64,000 nt of DNA from Prochlorococcus sp. AG-363-C02 (GTDB lineage: Bacteria > Cyanobacteriota > Cyanobacteriia > PCC-6307 > Cyanobiaceae), in assembly GCA_003278345.1 (NCBI GenBank), contig QCFH01000001.1:78836-142835 (forward strand), read 5' to 3'. Position 1 is the first letter of the stretch, and each line of letters starts with the position of its first letter. The notes under the pieces were generated by a model, which was given only the letters and a program-made list of their open reading frames with translations, ran no database searches and was not told where the DNA came from. A program made the position numbers and the translations under genes. This document shows, in pieces, positions 1 through 8,718 of the stretch.

Positions 1-2
1 TT

Positions 3-713
3 AATTTAATAAAAGAAAGGGCTGATAAAATATTATCGGTAAATAAACCCAGCAAAGAGAAGATAAAAGAAGCACAAGATATGTATTCGAAAGTAAAAAA
101 ACTAAAGAGATCAAAAGAAATTATACAAAAAAGAATTAATTACCACATAGATAAAATTAATTTTATAAATGAAACAGATTTATTCCTTGATTATATAATT
201 ACCAATAATAAAACAAGCAAATCAGAAAAGTTAACTGAAATCATGCAACTTAAAGATGATCTAGAAAGTTTTCTACTAACTAAAACACAGAAAGTTAAAA
301 CAACCTCTAATAAAGAAGTTGATGTTAGTAATATTCTTAGGATAAAAAGCCCTAACGGATTAATAATTTATATAGGAAGAAATCACCTTCAGAACGAATT
401 TATTAGCCTCAAAAAAGCCCGCAAAGGAGATATATGGTTTCATGTTCAAGAATGTCCTGGCAGTCATATAGTTGTAAAAGCTTCAAATGGAACAGCAGAA
501 GAATCAGATATTCAGGTTTGTGCTGATTTGGCGGCATTCTTTAGCAAAGCAAAACTAAACAAAAAAGTTTCAATTCTAATGGTCCCTACACATAAGCTTA
601 AAAAGCTAAAAGGTACAGCTCCTGGGGTAGTGAGCCCACGAGAAATTAAAATCTTGTGGGGAGACCCTGCAAAGGGGGAAAAGTATATGGATCAATCCAC
701 TAAAAATGCATGA
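3..713 (+). CDS. rqcH: Rqc2/RqcH (NFACT, fibronectin-binding-like) protein, 3' part; 5' end outside window
   Basis: The reading frame is open from base 3 through the listed ATG at 81 to the stop at 713, so this is the C-terminal ~236 residues of a gene that begins upstream. The segment before the ATG continues the lysine-rich coiled coil (middle NFACT domain), and the C-terminus carries the NFACT-R region with GDIWFHVQECPGSHIVVK and the later KKLKGTAPGVVSPREIKIL stretch. In this family the protein binds stalled 50S subunits and recruits tRNA-Ala to add C-terminal alanine tails for ribosome rescue. The N-terminal catalytic-like domain is not visible, so function is assigned from the C-terminal domain only. 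The gene was historically annotated as fibronectin-binding protein. Confidence 0.85.
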   Translation, partial: NLIKERADKILSVNKPSKEKIKEAQDMYSKVKKLKRSKEIIQKRINYHIDKINFINETDLFLDYIITNNKTSKSEKLTEIMQLKDDLESFLLTKTQKVKTTSNKEVDVSNILRIKSPNGLIIYIGRNHLQNEFISLKKARKGDIWFHVQECPGSHIVVKASNGTAEESDIQVCADLAAFFSKAKLNKKVSILMVPTHKLKKLKGTAPGVVSPREIKILWGDPAKGEKYMDQSTKNA

Positions 714-752
714 AATGACTTATCATCTGGAATTAAGTGAAAAGTTTTTGGA

Positions 753-1007
753 ATGTTTGAATTTATTGTTGGCTCTCATGAGTTTTTAGGAAACCATAGT
801 TTTGCTGAATTTTTAGTAGGTTACATTTTTGGAGCTGCTTTAATAATTGGTGCTCCAACAGTGTTTCTTCTGTTGTGCTTCATAGCGCCTCTTATGAAAA
901 CAAATGGAAAAATGGGTGGATATAAGGAATTTGAAGCCTATGGCAAATCATCTTTGAACAATTGTCCTCCATTTATACTCCCTGACCCAACAAACCCTCA
1001 GTCTTAA
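753..1007 (+). CDS. small membrane protein, unknown function (84 aa)
   Basis: An 84-residue ORF 39 bases after rqcH on the same strand. It has one clear hydrophobic segment at about residues 18-48 (FLVGYIFGAALIIGAPTVFLLLCFIAPLM) and a short hydrophilic, proline-rich tail (CPPFILPDPTNPQS). I do not recognise a family. It lacks the ExxNGR motif of high-light-inducible proteins, so it is not an Hli protein. Coding is supported by its position, length and the membrane-protein-like composition. The neighbours on the right are tatC and the b6f genes, which might hint at a thylakoid role, but this is only inference. Confidence 0.65.
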   Translation: MFEFIVGSHEFLGNHSFAEFLVGYIFGAALIIGAPTVFLLLCFIAPLMKTNGKMGGYKEFEAYGKSSLNNCPPFILPDPTNPQS

Positions 1008-1015
1008 ATTAATAG

Positions 1016-1036
1016 TAATTTTTAGAACAGCAACAG
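1016..1036 (+). repeat. 21-nt near-identical repeat, copy 1
   Basis: TAATTTTTAGAACAGCAACAG lies 9 bases after the stop of the 84-aa gene. A copy with a single difference (A to T at position 12) occurs at 55196-55216, just after the stop of the second PLP enzyme. Function unknown; the AT-rich half makes a chance match possible. Confidence 0.35.
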
Positions 1037-1212
1037 GCTTTAGATTTTCAAAAAATCTATCTAGGCAGGTAAATACATACATTCAGAACTACTTTTACTC
1101 CTTCTGAAAAATGTTCTTAGATATTTATGATTATAAAAAAGGAAGCTTGCCTATCAGACTTATTATTATTACGAAGCAAAAAGCCTTCCTCTTAAATTGA
1201 AGAGCTCCAAAG

Positions 1213-1977
1213 ATGTCGATAGAGCCTTATAACGAAAAGCAAATGCCTTTGCTAGATCACCTTGAAGAGCTACGTCAAAGAGTTATAAAAAGTTTACTGG
1301 CGATAGTATTGGGAGCCCTAGTAAGTCTTGTTTTAGTAAAGCCTTTGGTAAAAATACTAGAGGCTCCTGCAAGCTCTATACATTTTCTACAACTTGCCCC
1401 AGGTGAATTCCTCTTTGTTTCAATAAAAGTTGCAGGGTATTCTGGGCTAATAATTTCTATACCTTATATAGTTTTTCAAATTCTTTCTTTTGTTTTACCT
1501 GGTTTAACAAAAAAAGAAAAAAAATTAATAGCTCCAGCTGTCGCAGGTTCTGCAATTTTATTCCTAGGTGGACTATTCTTTGCTTGGAAAATTCTTTTAC
1601 CTGCCGCATTAAATTTCCTTATAGGATATGGCGCTGAAGTTGTTGAACCTATTTGGTCTATTGAAAAGTATTTGGATTTTGTTTTACTCCTAATGGTAGG
1701 GACTGGCTTATCTTTTCAAATTCCTATTCTTCAACTTCTTCTAGGTTTTTTAGGTCTTATTAGATGGCAAGAAATGCTTTCTGCATGGAGATGGGTCATA
1801 ATCGCATCTGCTATAGCCGGAGCAGTAATAACCCCCTCTACTGACCCTGTAACAATGATTCTCCTAGCAAGTTCAATATCTGTTCTATTTTTACTCGGTG
1901 TTCTATTAGTTGCAATTACAGATCAATTCAAAGAACAAATTCCTCCAGCCTCGAATCGGCCTCCAAATTTAAGCTAA
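1213..1977 (+). CDS. tatC: Sec-independent protein translocase TatC
   Basis: A 254-residue polytopic membrane protein with the family N-terminal motif (MPLLDHLEELRQRVIKS), the conserved PGEFLFVSIKV loop, and about six transmembrane segments. TatC is the receptor of the twin-arginine pathway and recognises RR signal peptides of folded cofactor-bearing proteins for export across thylakoid and plasma membranes. A nearby likely client is the Rieske protein PetC ([13 protein letters not shown]-terminus), and the Tat-type lipoprotein at 23.4 kb is another. Length is normal for the family. Its last ~50 bases overlap the convergent DUF3067 gene. No tatA/B gene lies adjacent. Confidence 0.95.
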   Translation: MSIEPYNEKQMPLLDHLEELRQRVIKSLLAIVLGALVSLVLVKPLVKILEAPASSIHFLQLAPGEFLFVSIKVAGYSGLIISIPYIVFQILSFVLPGLTKKEKKLIAPAVAGSAILFLGGLFFAWKILLPAALNFLIGYGAEVVEPIWSIEKYLDFVLLLMVGTGLSFQIPILQLLLGFLGLIRWQEMLSAWRWVIIASAIAGAVITPSTDPVTMILLASSISVLFLLGVLLVAITDQFKEQIPPASNRPPNLS

Positions 1978-2254
1978 GCGCCCTCCCAAGACTTGGTCTT
2001 CCATCAATATTCAGTAACCAATTTCTTACTTTCGAGGAGAGCCCCAACCTATTAACAACTTCAAGAACTTTTGCAAGCTTAATTCGATATTCTTGATCAG
2101 TTAAGTGCAAAGATTGCTTTTCAAGGAAACCCCACATCATTTGAATATAAAGGCTTTTACCTTTGACAATTATTTTCAATTCATACGTTACACCCCATCG
2201 ATTTTTGATCAATCTCATTATTTCACTAACTTCTAATGGTTTAACAGAGGTCAT
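1928..2254 (-). CDS. DUF3067 family protein (108 aa)
   Basis: A 108-residue protein matching the cyanobacterial/plastid DUF3067 pattern: an N-terminal IMRLIKNRWGVTYELKI segment, SLYIQMMWGFLEKQSLHLTDQEYRIKL in the middle, and a terminal RPSLGRALSLNLE block. The family is confined mainly to oxygenic phototrophs and I know of no settled function. The gene is convergent with tatC and its 3' end overlaps the tatC 3' end by about 50 bases, so the two transcripts would be antisense to each other there. Start at the ATG at 2254 is the only sensible one. Confidence 0.8.
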   Translation of the reverse strand: MTSVKPLEVSEIMRLIKNRWGVTYELKIIVKGKSLYIQMMWGFLEKQSLHLTDQEYRIKLAKVLEVVNRLGLSSKVRNWLLNIDGRPSLGRALSLNLEADSRLEEFVL

Positions 2255-2374
2255 TTAAAGATTGAATTAACCACAAAATCAAACAAATCTTATTTAGAAA
2301 CCTACTATTTTCAAACAGTAGCGACACTCTTCAGGTCATAATGGAGATTATTATGAGCTGTTTGAACATCTGGC

Positions 2375-2911
2375 ATGACACAAATGAGTCCTAGCGATGT
2401 GCCTTCAATGGGCAGACGTCAGTTCATGAACCTTCTTACATTTGGTACTGCAACAGGAGTTGCTCTAGGAGCTTTATACCCTGTAGCAAATTTCTTTATG
2501 CCATTAAGAGCAGGTGGGGGTACTGGTGGAACAACTGCCAAAGATGAATTAGGCAATGCAGTTACAGCTACGGGTTGGCTTTCTAGCCACCCTTCTGGTG
2601 ATAGAAGTCTTGTACAAGGATTGAAAGGAGATCCTACATATTTAATTGTTGATGGGGATGAAGCGATAGGAAATTTCGGAATAAATGCTATCTGTACACA
2701 CCTTGGATGTGTAGTCCCATGGAACAGTGGAGCAAATAAGTATATTTGTCCTTGCCATGGCAGCCAATATGATGCGAACGGTAAAGTAGTAAGAGGACCC
2801 GCTCCTCTTTCCTTAGCTTTAACTCATATAGATATAAAAGACGATAATGTTTTTGTAAGCCAATGGACTGAAACAGATTTCAGGACTGGAGACAAGCCCT
2901 GGTGGTTATAA
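2375..2911 (+). CDS. petC: cytochrome b6f complex Rieske iron-sulfur subunit
   Basis: 178 residues. An N-terminal membrane anchor with a twin-arginine ([29 protein letters not shown], about residues 13-42) is followed by a glycine-rich hinge and the Rieske domain with cluster ligands C107-T-H109 / C112 and C125 / H128 (CTHLGC and CPCHGS). It carries electrons from plastoquinol to cytochrome f in photosynthetic and respiratory chains. It is followed 52 bases later by petA, the standard cyanobacterial petCA operon. The start at MTQMS is chosen because it fits the usual N-terminus; a second ATG lies three codons in. Confidence 0.98.
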   Translation: MTQMSPSDVPSMGRRQFMNLLTFGTATGVALGALYPVANFFMPLRAGGGTGGTTAKDELGNAVTATGWLSSHPSGDRSLVQGLKGDPTYLIVDGDEAIGNFGINAICTHLGCVVPWNSGANKYICPCHGSQYDANGKVVRGPAPLSLALTHIDIKDDNVFVSQWTETDFRTGDKPWWL

Positions 2912-2963
2912 AATAAATTCCCATATTTCTTATTTCAATCCTAATCATCATTTACAACTAATC

Positions 2964-3896
2964 ATGCGCCGCATACTTTCTATTTTTCTAGGTTCCTTAC
3001 TAATAGGACTTGCTTTAATACTTTCTCCCTCTTCAACATGGGCATATCCATTTTGGGCGCAGCAGAATTATGAAAATCCAAGAGAAGCTACTGGCAAATT
3101 AGTATGTGCAAATTGTCATTTAGCCAAGATGACTACTCAAGTTGAGGTTCCTCAATCAGTAGGAGCTGACAGCGTATTCAAAGCTGCTGTAAAAATACCT
3201 TATAAATCCGGTACTGAAGAAATAGGCGCAGACGGAAGCAAAGTCCCTCTTCAAGTAGGTGCAATCGTTATGCTTCCTGATGGCTTTAAACTTGCTCCTC
3301 AAGATCGTTGGAATGAAAATATAAAAGAAGAAACTCAAGGGGTTTATTTCACTCAATATAGTGAAGACAAAGAGAATATTATCCTTGTAGGACCATTACC
3401 AGGAGACCAAAATAAGGAAATTGTTTTTCCCATACTTTCCCCAGATCCATCAACTAACAAAAATATTCATTTTGGAAAGTACTCTATTAACGTTGGAGGA
3501 AATAGAGGAAGAGGCCAAGTATATCCAACTGGCGAGAAAAGCAACAATTCTATTTTTACCGCAACCAAATCAGGAAATGTTATTTCTATAGAAGATAATG
3601 AAGATAGTGGCAAGAATATTACTATTCAAACTGAAGATGGAGAATCATTTATTGAGACTATTCCAGTAGGGCCAGAGATATTGGTTCAAGAAGGTGACAA
3701 AATCGATGCTGGGGCTCTTTTAACTACTGACCCTAATGTCGGAGGATTTGGCCAATTAGATACCGAAATAGTCCTACAAAGTCCGGCAAGAGTTATTGGA
3801 TTGATTGTATTTTTTGCTGGTGTTGCGTTAACCCAAATACTTTTGGTTTTGAAGAAAAAGCAAGTAGAAAAAGTTCAGGCTGCAAAAGGAATATAA
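2964..3896 (+). CDS. petA: apocytochrome f
   Basis: 310 residues. Signal peptide of about 27 residues ends at TWA before [17 protein letters not shown], so the mature Y28 can serve as the axial heme ligand as in all cytochromes f. The covalent heme-c site CANCH is at residues 48-52. The large lumenal beta domain is followed by a single C-terminal transmembrane anchor (about residues 277-297, [20 protein letters not shown]) and a basic stromal tail. It accepts electrons from PetC and passes them to plastocyanin or cytochrome c6. Second gene of the petCA operon. Confidence 0.98.
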   Translation: MRRILSIFLGSLLIGLALILSPSSTWAYPFWAQQNYENPREATGKLVCANCHLAKMTTQVEVPQSVGADSVFKAAVKIPYKSGTEEIGADGSKVPLQVGAIVMLPDGFKLAPQDRWNENIKEETQGVYFTQYSEDKENIILVGPLPGDQNKEIVFPILSPDPSTNKNIHFGKYSINVGGNRGRGQVYPTGEKSNNSIFTATKSGNVISIEDNEDSGKNITIQTEDGESFIETIPVGPEILVQEGDKIDAGALLTTDPNVGGFGQLDTEIVLQSPARVIGLIVFFAGVALTQILLVLKKKQVEKVQAAKGI

Positions 3897-3933
3897 ATAA
3901 AATCAAAACTTTAATGAAACTAATTTAGGAAGG

Positions 3934-4842
3934 ATGGAAGCCTTATTGGCATTTCTAAGCTCTCCAGGGGCAGGGATAAACTTGGGAATGATATCAGTTA
4001 GATGGTATGGAATACTAATTTCCCTTTCAGTATTCATTGGGCTAATAATCTCTTCACATCTTGCTAGTTATCGGAATATAAATAATGTAATAATAACAGA
4101 TTTAATGCCTATATTGGTACTAAGTTCCATTGCAGGAGCAAGGTTTTATTATGTTATCTTTCAATGGAGAAATTATAGTGGTGAAAATTTTTGGAGCAAG
4201 ATAAATATATACAATTTATATATTCCAATTCCAAGAGCTTTAGAGATTTGGAATGGAGGTATTGCTATTCATGGTGCATTAATATTTGGAACAATCTCAG
4301 TTATTATTTTTTGTAAAATTAAAAAAGAAAGTTTTTGGGATATTTTAGACATTCTAATGCCTTCCTTAGCTCTAGGTCAGGCAATAGGACGCTGGGGAAA
4401 TTTTTTTAATAATGAAGCTTTTGGACTACCCACCAATTACCCTTGGAAACTATTTATTCCTATTGAATATAGACCAGATTTTTTTATAAATGAAAGTTAT
4501 TTCCACCCTACATTCTTATACGAGTCTATTTGGAATATTTGCGTTTTCTCTCTGCTAATTACCTTATTTAGGTTTAATATTCGTGGTTTAATTAAACTTC
4601 CCAGTGGGGCATTAAGCTGCCTATATTTGGTTGGCTACAGTATTGGCAGAATTTGGATTGAAAATTTAAGAATAGATCCTCTTTGCCTAGGATCAATAGC
4701 ACCATTATGTGAAGGTGGAATTAAGATAGCTCAATTAACAAGTTTTATTCTTATTAGTCTTAGCATGTTTGGACTTTTTTGGATTTATCAAATGAAAAGA
4801 AAAATGCCAACACTTGGAATAAGCGAAAAGAAAAAGCTATGA
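3934..4842 (+). CDS. lgt: prolipoprotein diacylglyceryl transferase
   Basis: 302-residue polytopic membrane enzyme that transfers diacylglycerol from phosphatidylglycerol to the lipobox cysteine of prolipoproteins, the first step of lipoprotein maturation. Diagnostic segments are [14 protein letters not shown] and the family signature [13 protein letters not shown] with its invariant arginine and asparagines, followed by HPTFLYES. Substrates in this same window include the lipobox proteins at 26304 and 23392. It lies 37 bases after petA, and its TGA overlaps the ATG of cobM (ATGA), suggesting translational coupling. Confidence 0.96.
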   Translation: MEALLAFLSSPGAGINLGMISVRWYGILISLSVFIGLIISSHLASYRNINNVIITDLMPILVLSSIAGARFYYVIFQWRNYSGENFWSKINIYNLYIPIPRALEIWNGGIAIHGALIFGTISVIIFCKIKKESFWDILDILMPSLALGQAIGRWGNFFNNEAFGLPTNYPWKLFIPIEYRPDFFINESYFHPTFLYESIWNICVFSLLITLFRFNIRGLIKLPSGALSCLYLVGYSIGRIWIENLRIDPLCLGSIAPLCEGGIKIAQLTSFILISLSMFGLFWIYQMKRKMPTLGISEKKKL

Positions 4843-5591
4843 CCCCAATATCAATTGTCGGAGCAGGTCCTGGCGCTCCTGATTTATTAACTGTAAGAGC
4901 ATTAAATAGACTAAAGGAAGCAGAAGTTTTGGTCTGGACTGATTCACTAATATCCCCAGAAATAACAAAGCTTGTTTCCAAGAATTGTAAAAAATTCAAA
5001 ACAAGTTCTTTAACTCTTGAGGAGATCCTTGAACTACTTATAAGCCACTCAAGAAAAGGGAAAAAAGTCGTTAGGTTGCATGATGGTGATCCTTGTCTTT
5101 ATGGGGCAATAGCTGAACAAATTTGTGGATTAGCTGAACAAGATATAGAAGTAGAAGTCATTCCAGGAATAAGTGCCTACCAAGCAACTGCATCTGAATT
5201 GAAAAAAGAATTGACTATTCCTGGAATAGTGCAAACAATTGTTTTAAGTAGAACAAGTGGCAGAACTGGCATTCCTGAAAACGAAAGCCTTGAAAATATT
5301 TCAAAAATAGGAGGGTCTTTATGTTTATATCTAAGCGCAAGGCATGTAGATGATGTGCAAAAAAAACTATTACTACACTACCCAAAAGATACACCTGTAG
5401 CGATTGGATACAGGGTCACGTGGGAAGATCAATGGCTCCAAATAGTTCCATTAAACGAAATGGCTTCTACAACAAAACAGAAAGGATTCATACGAACCAC
5501 TCTTTATATAATCAGCCCAGCATTGAAATCATATAGCAAACGATCAAAACTCTATTATGATGAACATAAACATTTGTTTAGACCAAAATAA
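4839..5591 (+). CDS. cobM: precorrin-4 C11-methyltransferase
   Basis: A SAM-dependent uroporphyrin-III C-methyltransferase-fold enzyme of corrin ring synthesis. It begins with the fold signature [22 protein letters not shown] and contains the substrate/SAM loop [15 protein letters not shown] and [17 protein letters not shown]; the latter half matches CobM rather than CobI or CbiL. The ORF track begins at 4779 inside lgt, but I choose 4839 because the conserved N-terminus starts exactly there and the ATG overlaps the lgt stop as ATGA. Picocyanobacteria make pseudocobalamin, and the cobT-type gene at 24.4 kb belongs to the same pathway. About 250 residues, normal length. Confidence 0.92.
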   Translation: MTPISIVGAGPGAPDLLTVRALNRLKEAEVLVWTDSLISPEITKLVSKNCKKFKTSSLTLEEILELLISHSRKGKKVVRLHDGDPCLYGAIAEQICGLAEQDIEVEVIPGISAYQATASELKKELTIPGIVQTIVLSRTSGRTGIPENESLENISKIGGSLCLYLSARHVDDVQKKLLLHYPKDTPVAIGYRVTWEDQWLQIVPLNEMASTTKQKGFIRTTLYIISPALKSYSKRSKLYYDEHKHLFRPK

Positions 5592-6074
5592 GTGGAAATA
5601 ACACATTCAGAAAAAAGCAGCAATGAAGATTACTCTGATTTTCAAAAAAGCTTAAATAATATTGGCACGCTAATAAAGAATGCAAGAGAACAGAAAAATC
5701 TCACAATAGATTCATTAGCTGAGAATCTAAAAATCAACAAATCATATCTATTAGCCATTGAGAATGGTGATAGCAAGTCACTTCCAGAAATCATCTATGT
5801 AAAAGCGATGATGAGAAGGATTTCTGAAAAACTTCAAATAGATTTAGATATACAAAATGTTTTTAATAAAAACTTAAGACTAAAAAAAGATAATCTAAGC
5901 AGGAAAGAAGAAATCAAAACTTTAACTATAAAAAAAGCATTCATTATTATTCCTTTATTAGCATTTACTGCTGTATTCTTAGGTGCAATAACAGTAAAAG
6001 TTGGAGTGCAATGGTTATTAATTAAAAGCGAGCCAACTGAAAATATAATTAAAACTCAGAAAAATAATAAGTAA
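5592..6074 (+). CDS. RodZ-like helix-turn-helix membrane protein, short form
   Basis: 160 residues from a GTG that immediately follows the cobM stop (no spacer). Residues about 20-80 form an HTH_25/XRE-type domain (IGTLIKNAREQKNLTIDSLAENLKINKSYLLAIENGD), then a basic linker and one transmembrane helix at about 117-140 (IIIPLLAFTAVFLGAI). This is the cytoplasmic and membrane part of RodZ, which in rod-shaped bacteria links MreB to the wall machinery. The large periplasmic C-terminal domain is missing: only about 20 residues follow the helix. Possible alternatives are a membrane-tethered regulator. Coupled to cobM and lgt by position. Confidence 0.75.
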   Translation: MEITHSEKSSNEDYSDFQKSLNNIGTLIKNAREQKNLTIDSLAENLKINKSYLLAIENGDSKSLPEIIYVKAMMRRISEKLQIDLDIQNVFNKNLRLKKDNLSRKEEIKTLTIKKAFIIIPLLAFTAVFLGAITVKVGVQWLLIKSEPTENIIKTQKNNK

Positions 6075-6088
6075 ATATTTAAATTATT

Positions 6089-7765
6089 TTAAAAAGAGGA
6101 ATTATTTATTGATACTTTTAAATTAGCTCCCGTTAAATCTTTAACAATAGAGAAACAATTGCTCAAGCTCCATTTTTCAAGGTCCAGGTTTGGGACATTT
6201 GATGCTGGAATAAGATTAATATTGATTTCCGAATCTCTAACAATAAACCTCAAACAAGATATTACTGGGTCAGGACGACAATTTAAAGCAACTGACATTC
6301 TCAAAATTAAAGCCATTTCTGAAACTATTTTTCTATGTTCTTTATCTTCCAAAGCCTGCCAAGCCTCATGTCTTTTTTTTGGCAAGCTTTTTCTGTGATA
6401 TCTAGCAATTGCAGCAACCATTAGATGTTCTGAATGTGAATAACCTAGTAATTCGCCATGTCTAATTAAATACCAAGAATGTTTATGATATGCAGCTAAA
6501 TTTATATGTTGACCACATGAATACAACATCGCAGCAGCCCATAGAAGACTTCTTCCTATACCTTTATCGTTGTGCAAAATTCCTTTAGTGTTGTCATAAA
6601 TATCAAGTGCAAAACGTGCCACTCTTTCAGAACGTTGCCTATTAACAGAAAACCTTTCTGCCTGATGAGTAACAGTCCTTTCACGAATACTTCCCTGCAA
6701 ACTATATCTGTCTTTCAACAACCCTTTGCGAAACATCCAATCAACCACTAATCCTTCTCTTAAAGCCCTTTCACTAAGGACAACTTCCTCTACTTGCAAC
6801 ATATTCATTGCAACTTGCAAAATAAGTGCTCCTGGGACAATTATTTCTGCACGACGATCACTTAAAGAAGAAAGCTTTCTTCTTTGTTCTGGTGACATTT
6901 TCAACAATTTCTCAACCAATTTATCCAATTTTTCTTTCGAGAATTTATAACCATGCATTCCTAACAACAAATTATCTTCTTCAGAAGATGCAAGTGCCCC
7001 AAGAGCAAGTGCTGTTCCACTAGTTGAAACAAGCACTGTTCTTTCTCCCTTTTTTATTCTCGACAAAATCTTATTAACAGCTGGTTCCAAAGATCCCTGA
7101 ATGAAAGTCCTCAAAAAATCTAATCTTTCCTGTGATATAGGTTCCTTCTTTATAAAATCTCTTTGAATACTTACAGCCCCCAATCTCGAACTAGTTAAAG
7201 CTCTTGCATCACTTTCATCAGCAAGGATTAACTCTGTAGAACCACCTCCAATATCCAGAACAAAGTGAGGAAGATTGCCAAAAGTCATTCCAGAAAGAAC
7301 GCCTAGGTAAATCAACCTTGCCTCCTCTGAGCCACTTACCAACTCCACTTCAAGATCCAAATCATTCTTGATTTGATTCAAGAATTCTTGACCATTGGGG
7401 GATTCTCTTACTGCACTCGTAGCGGCTAAAACTATCTCATTAACTTTTTGACTAATAGCTATATCTTTAAATCTTTTTAATGTCTCAATTACTCTATTTT
7501 TTGCAGAATCTGTTAAACATCCTGTTTCTATATCTCTATTACCAAGTCTTGTCGAAGATTTCTCAGAAAATTCAATGCTAAATGTATTTAAAGAAGGATC
7601 TACAGAGGCGATAACTAAATGTGTCGAATTAGTTCCAATGTCAACAGCTGCTACTCTTCTAATTTTTTCATTATTTCTAAACCTAGAATCCTTACTTTTA
7701 AAAGTTCCTTTTGAATTAGTAACAAATGATTGATTATCTGAAATTCCAGCAAGGTTCTCTGGCAA
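6089..7765 (-). CDS. ppx: exopolyphosphatase / pppGpp phosphohydrolase family
   Basis: 558 residues. The Ppx/GppA ASKHA fold is evident from the N-terminal phosphate-binding motif AAVDIGTNSTHLVIASV (about residues 39-55) and FVLDIGGGSTELILAD. The C-terminal half has an HD-like helical region (HKHSWYLIRHGELLGYSHSEHLMVAAIARYH). The family releases orthophosphate from polyphosphate ends and can also hydrolyse pppGpp. It stands alone, convergent with the RodZ-like gene and divergent from ubiA with a gap of only 37 bases. In phosphate-limited ocean strains polyphosphate turnover is a plausible role; this is inference. Confidence 0.93.
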   Translation of the reverse strand: MPENLAGISDNQSFVTNSKGTFKSKDSRFRNNEKIRRVAAVDIGTNSTHLVIASVDPSLNTFSIEFSEKSSTRLGNRDIETGCLTDSAKNRVIETLKRFKDIAISQKVNEIVLAATSAVRESPNGQEFLNQIKNDLDLEVELVSGSEEARLIYLGVLSGMTFGNLPHFVLDIGGGSTELILADESDARALTSSRLGAVSIQRDFIKKEPISQERLDFLRTFIQGSLEPAVNKILSRIKKGERTVLVSTSGTALALGALASSEEDNLLLGMHGYKFSKEKLDKLVEKLLKMSPEQRRKLSSLSDRRAEIIVPGALILQVAMNMLQVEEVVLSERALREGLVVDWMFRKGLLKDRYSLQGSIRERTVTHQAERFSVNRQRSERVARFALDIYDNTKGILHNDKGIGRSLLWAAAMLYSCGQHINLAAYHKHSWYLIRHGELLGYSHSEHLMVAAIARYHRKSLPKKRHEAWQALEDKEHRKIVSEMALILRMSVALNCRPDPVISCLRFIVRDSEININLIPASNVPNLDLEKWSLSNCFSIVKDLTGANLKVSINNSSF

Positions 7766-7802
7766 AGCTAACCTCAGAATAACAAATAAAATCTAGCAGC
7801 AA

Positions 7803-8708
7803 TTGATTAATCTTTCTAAAAGCAATTTAAAAGTGAAAACCTTACTTTTTAATTTATTCACGCTGCTTCGCTGGAACAAGCCCAGCGGCAGAATGATCTT
7901 GTTAATTCCAGCTGGATGGTCACTCTGGCTTGCCCCCTCAGGGGCACCAAGCTTGAACTTATTTGCATTAATAATGATTGGAGGCATTCTTGTAAGTGGT
8001 GCAGGATGTATCGCAAATGATCTTTGGGACAAAGAGATAGATTTAAAAGTTAAAAGAACTCAAGGCAGACCTCTTGCGAATAAGAAAATAAAAATATCAA
8101 CGGCTTTCATATTGTTTTTCTTCTTACTTCTAATAAGTCTACAAGTTGTATTCTTTCTTCCATTGAACAGTAGAAGTATTTGTCTAAGTCTTGCCGGAAT
8201 ATCTCTGATTCCTATAGTTACATATCCATCGTCGAAACGATGGTTTAAATATCCTCAATTACTTCTTGCTATCTGCTGGGGATTTGCAGTGCTAATTCCT
8301 TGGGCGGCAAGCGAATCAAATTTGAATGGAGGTTTTTCACTACTAACTTGTTGGCTATCAGTAATGATATGGACTTTTGGTTTTGACACCATCTACGCAA
8401 TGGCAGATAAAGAAGATGACAAAAAATTAGGTCTTCATAGCAGCGCTTTATCACTTGGAGACAACGCTTATAAAGTAGTCTCTATTTGCTATGGTTTATC
8501 AACACTACTTATTGCCTCTAGTGCATTTATTAAAGGTATAAGTCTTATATTTTGGCCCATCTGGCTAATTGCATTTTTTGGAATGCAGAGAGAAATTTTT
8601 TTATTAAAAAGGCTAAATGATGAAAAAACAAAATTTAGCCGACATTTTGTGAATCAAGTTCTTTTAGGAAGTCTTATTTGGTTGGGGTTAATACTCGGGA
8701 ACACTTAA
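7803..8708 (+). CDS. ubiA: UbiA-family 4-hydroxybenzoate polyprenyltransferase
   Basis: A multi-spanning intramembrane prenyltransferase with both aspartate motifs: NDLWDKEIDLKVKRTQGRPLAN (first) and DTIYAMADKEDDKKLG (second). In cyanobacteria the homologue attaches a solanesyl chain to 4-hydroxybenzoate as an early step to plastoquinone. The ORF start at 7803 is a TTG; a GTG at 7833 (giving VKTLLFNLFTLLRWNKPSGR) is an equally plausible start and neither has a strong Shine-Dalgarno. Length about 290-300 residues is normal. Followed closely by the LdcA-type gene and distinct from the other two UbiA-fold proteins here, ChlG and CtaB. Confidence 0.9.
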   Translation: MINLSKSNLKVKTLLFNLFTLLRWNKPSGRMILLIPAGWSLWLAPSGAPSLNLFALIMIGGILVSGAGCIANDLWDKEIDLKVKRTQGRPLANKKIKISTAFILFFFLLLISLQVVFFLPLNSRSICLSLAGISLIPIVTYPSSKRWFKYPQLLLAICWGFAVLIPWAASESNLNGGFSLLTCWLSVMIWTFGFDTIYAMADKEDDKKLGLHSSALSLGDNAYKVVSICYGLSTLLIASSAFIKGISLIFWPIWLIAFFGMQREIFLLKRLNDEKTKFSRHFVNQVLLGSLIWLGLILGNT

Positions 8709-8718
8709 ATAAATCCAA

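Noticed and set aside
1042-1058. AGATTTT-CAA-AAAATCT hairpin after the 84-aa gene as a terminator
   Set aside because: Perfect but AT-only 7-bp stem without a following T-run; too weak to call.
4779-4838. Upstream extension of cobM in the ORF track
   Set aside because: It lies within lgt, has no family similarity, and the ATG at 4839 overlaps the lgt stop and begins the conserved N-terminus.
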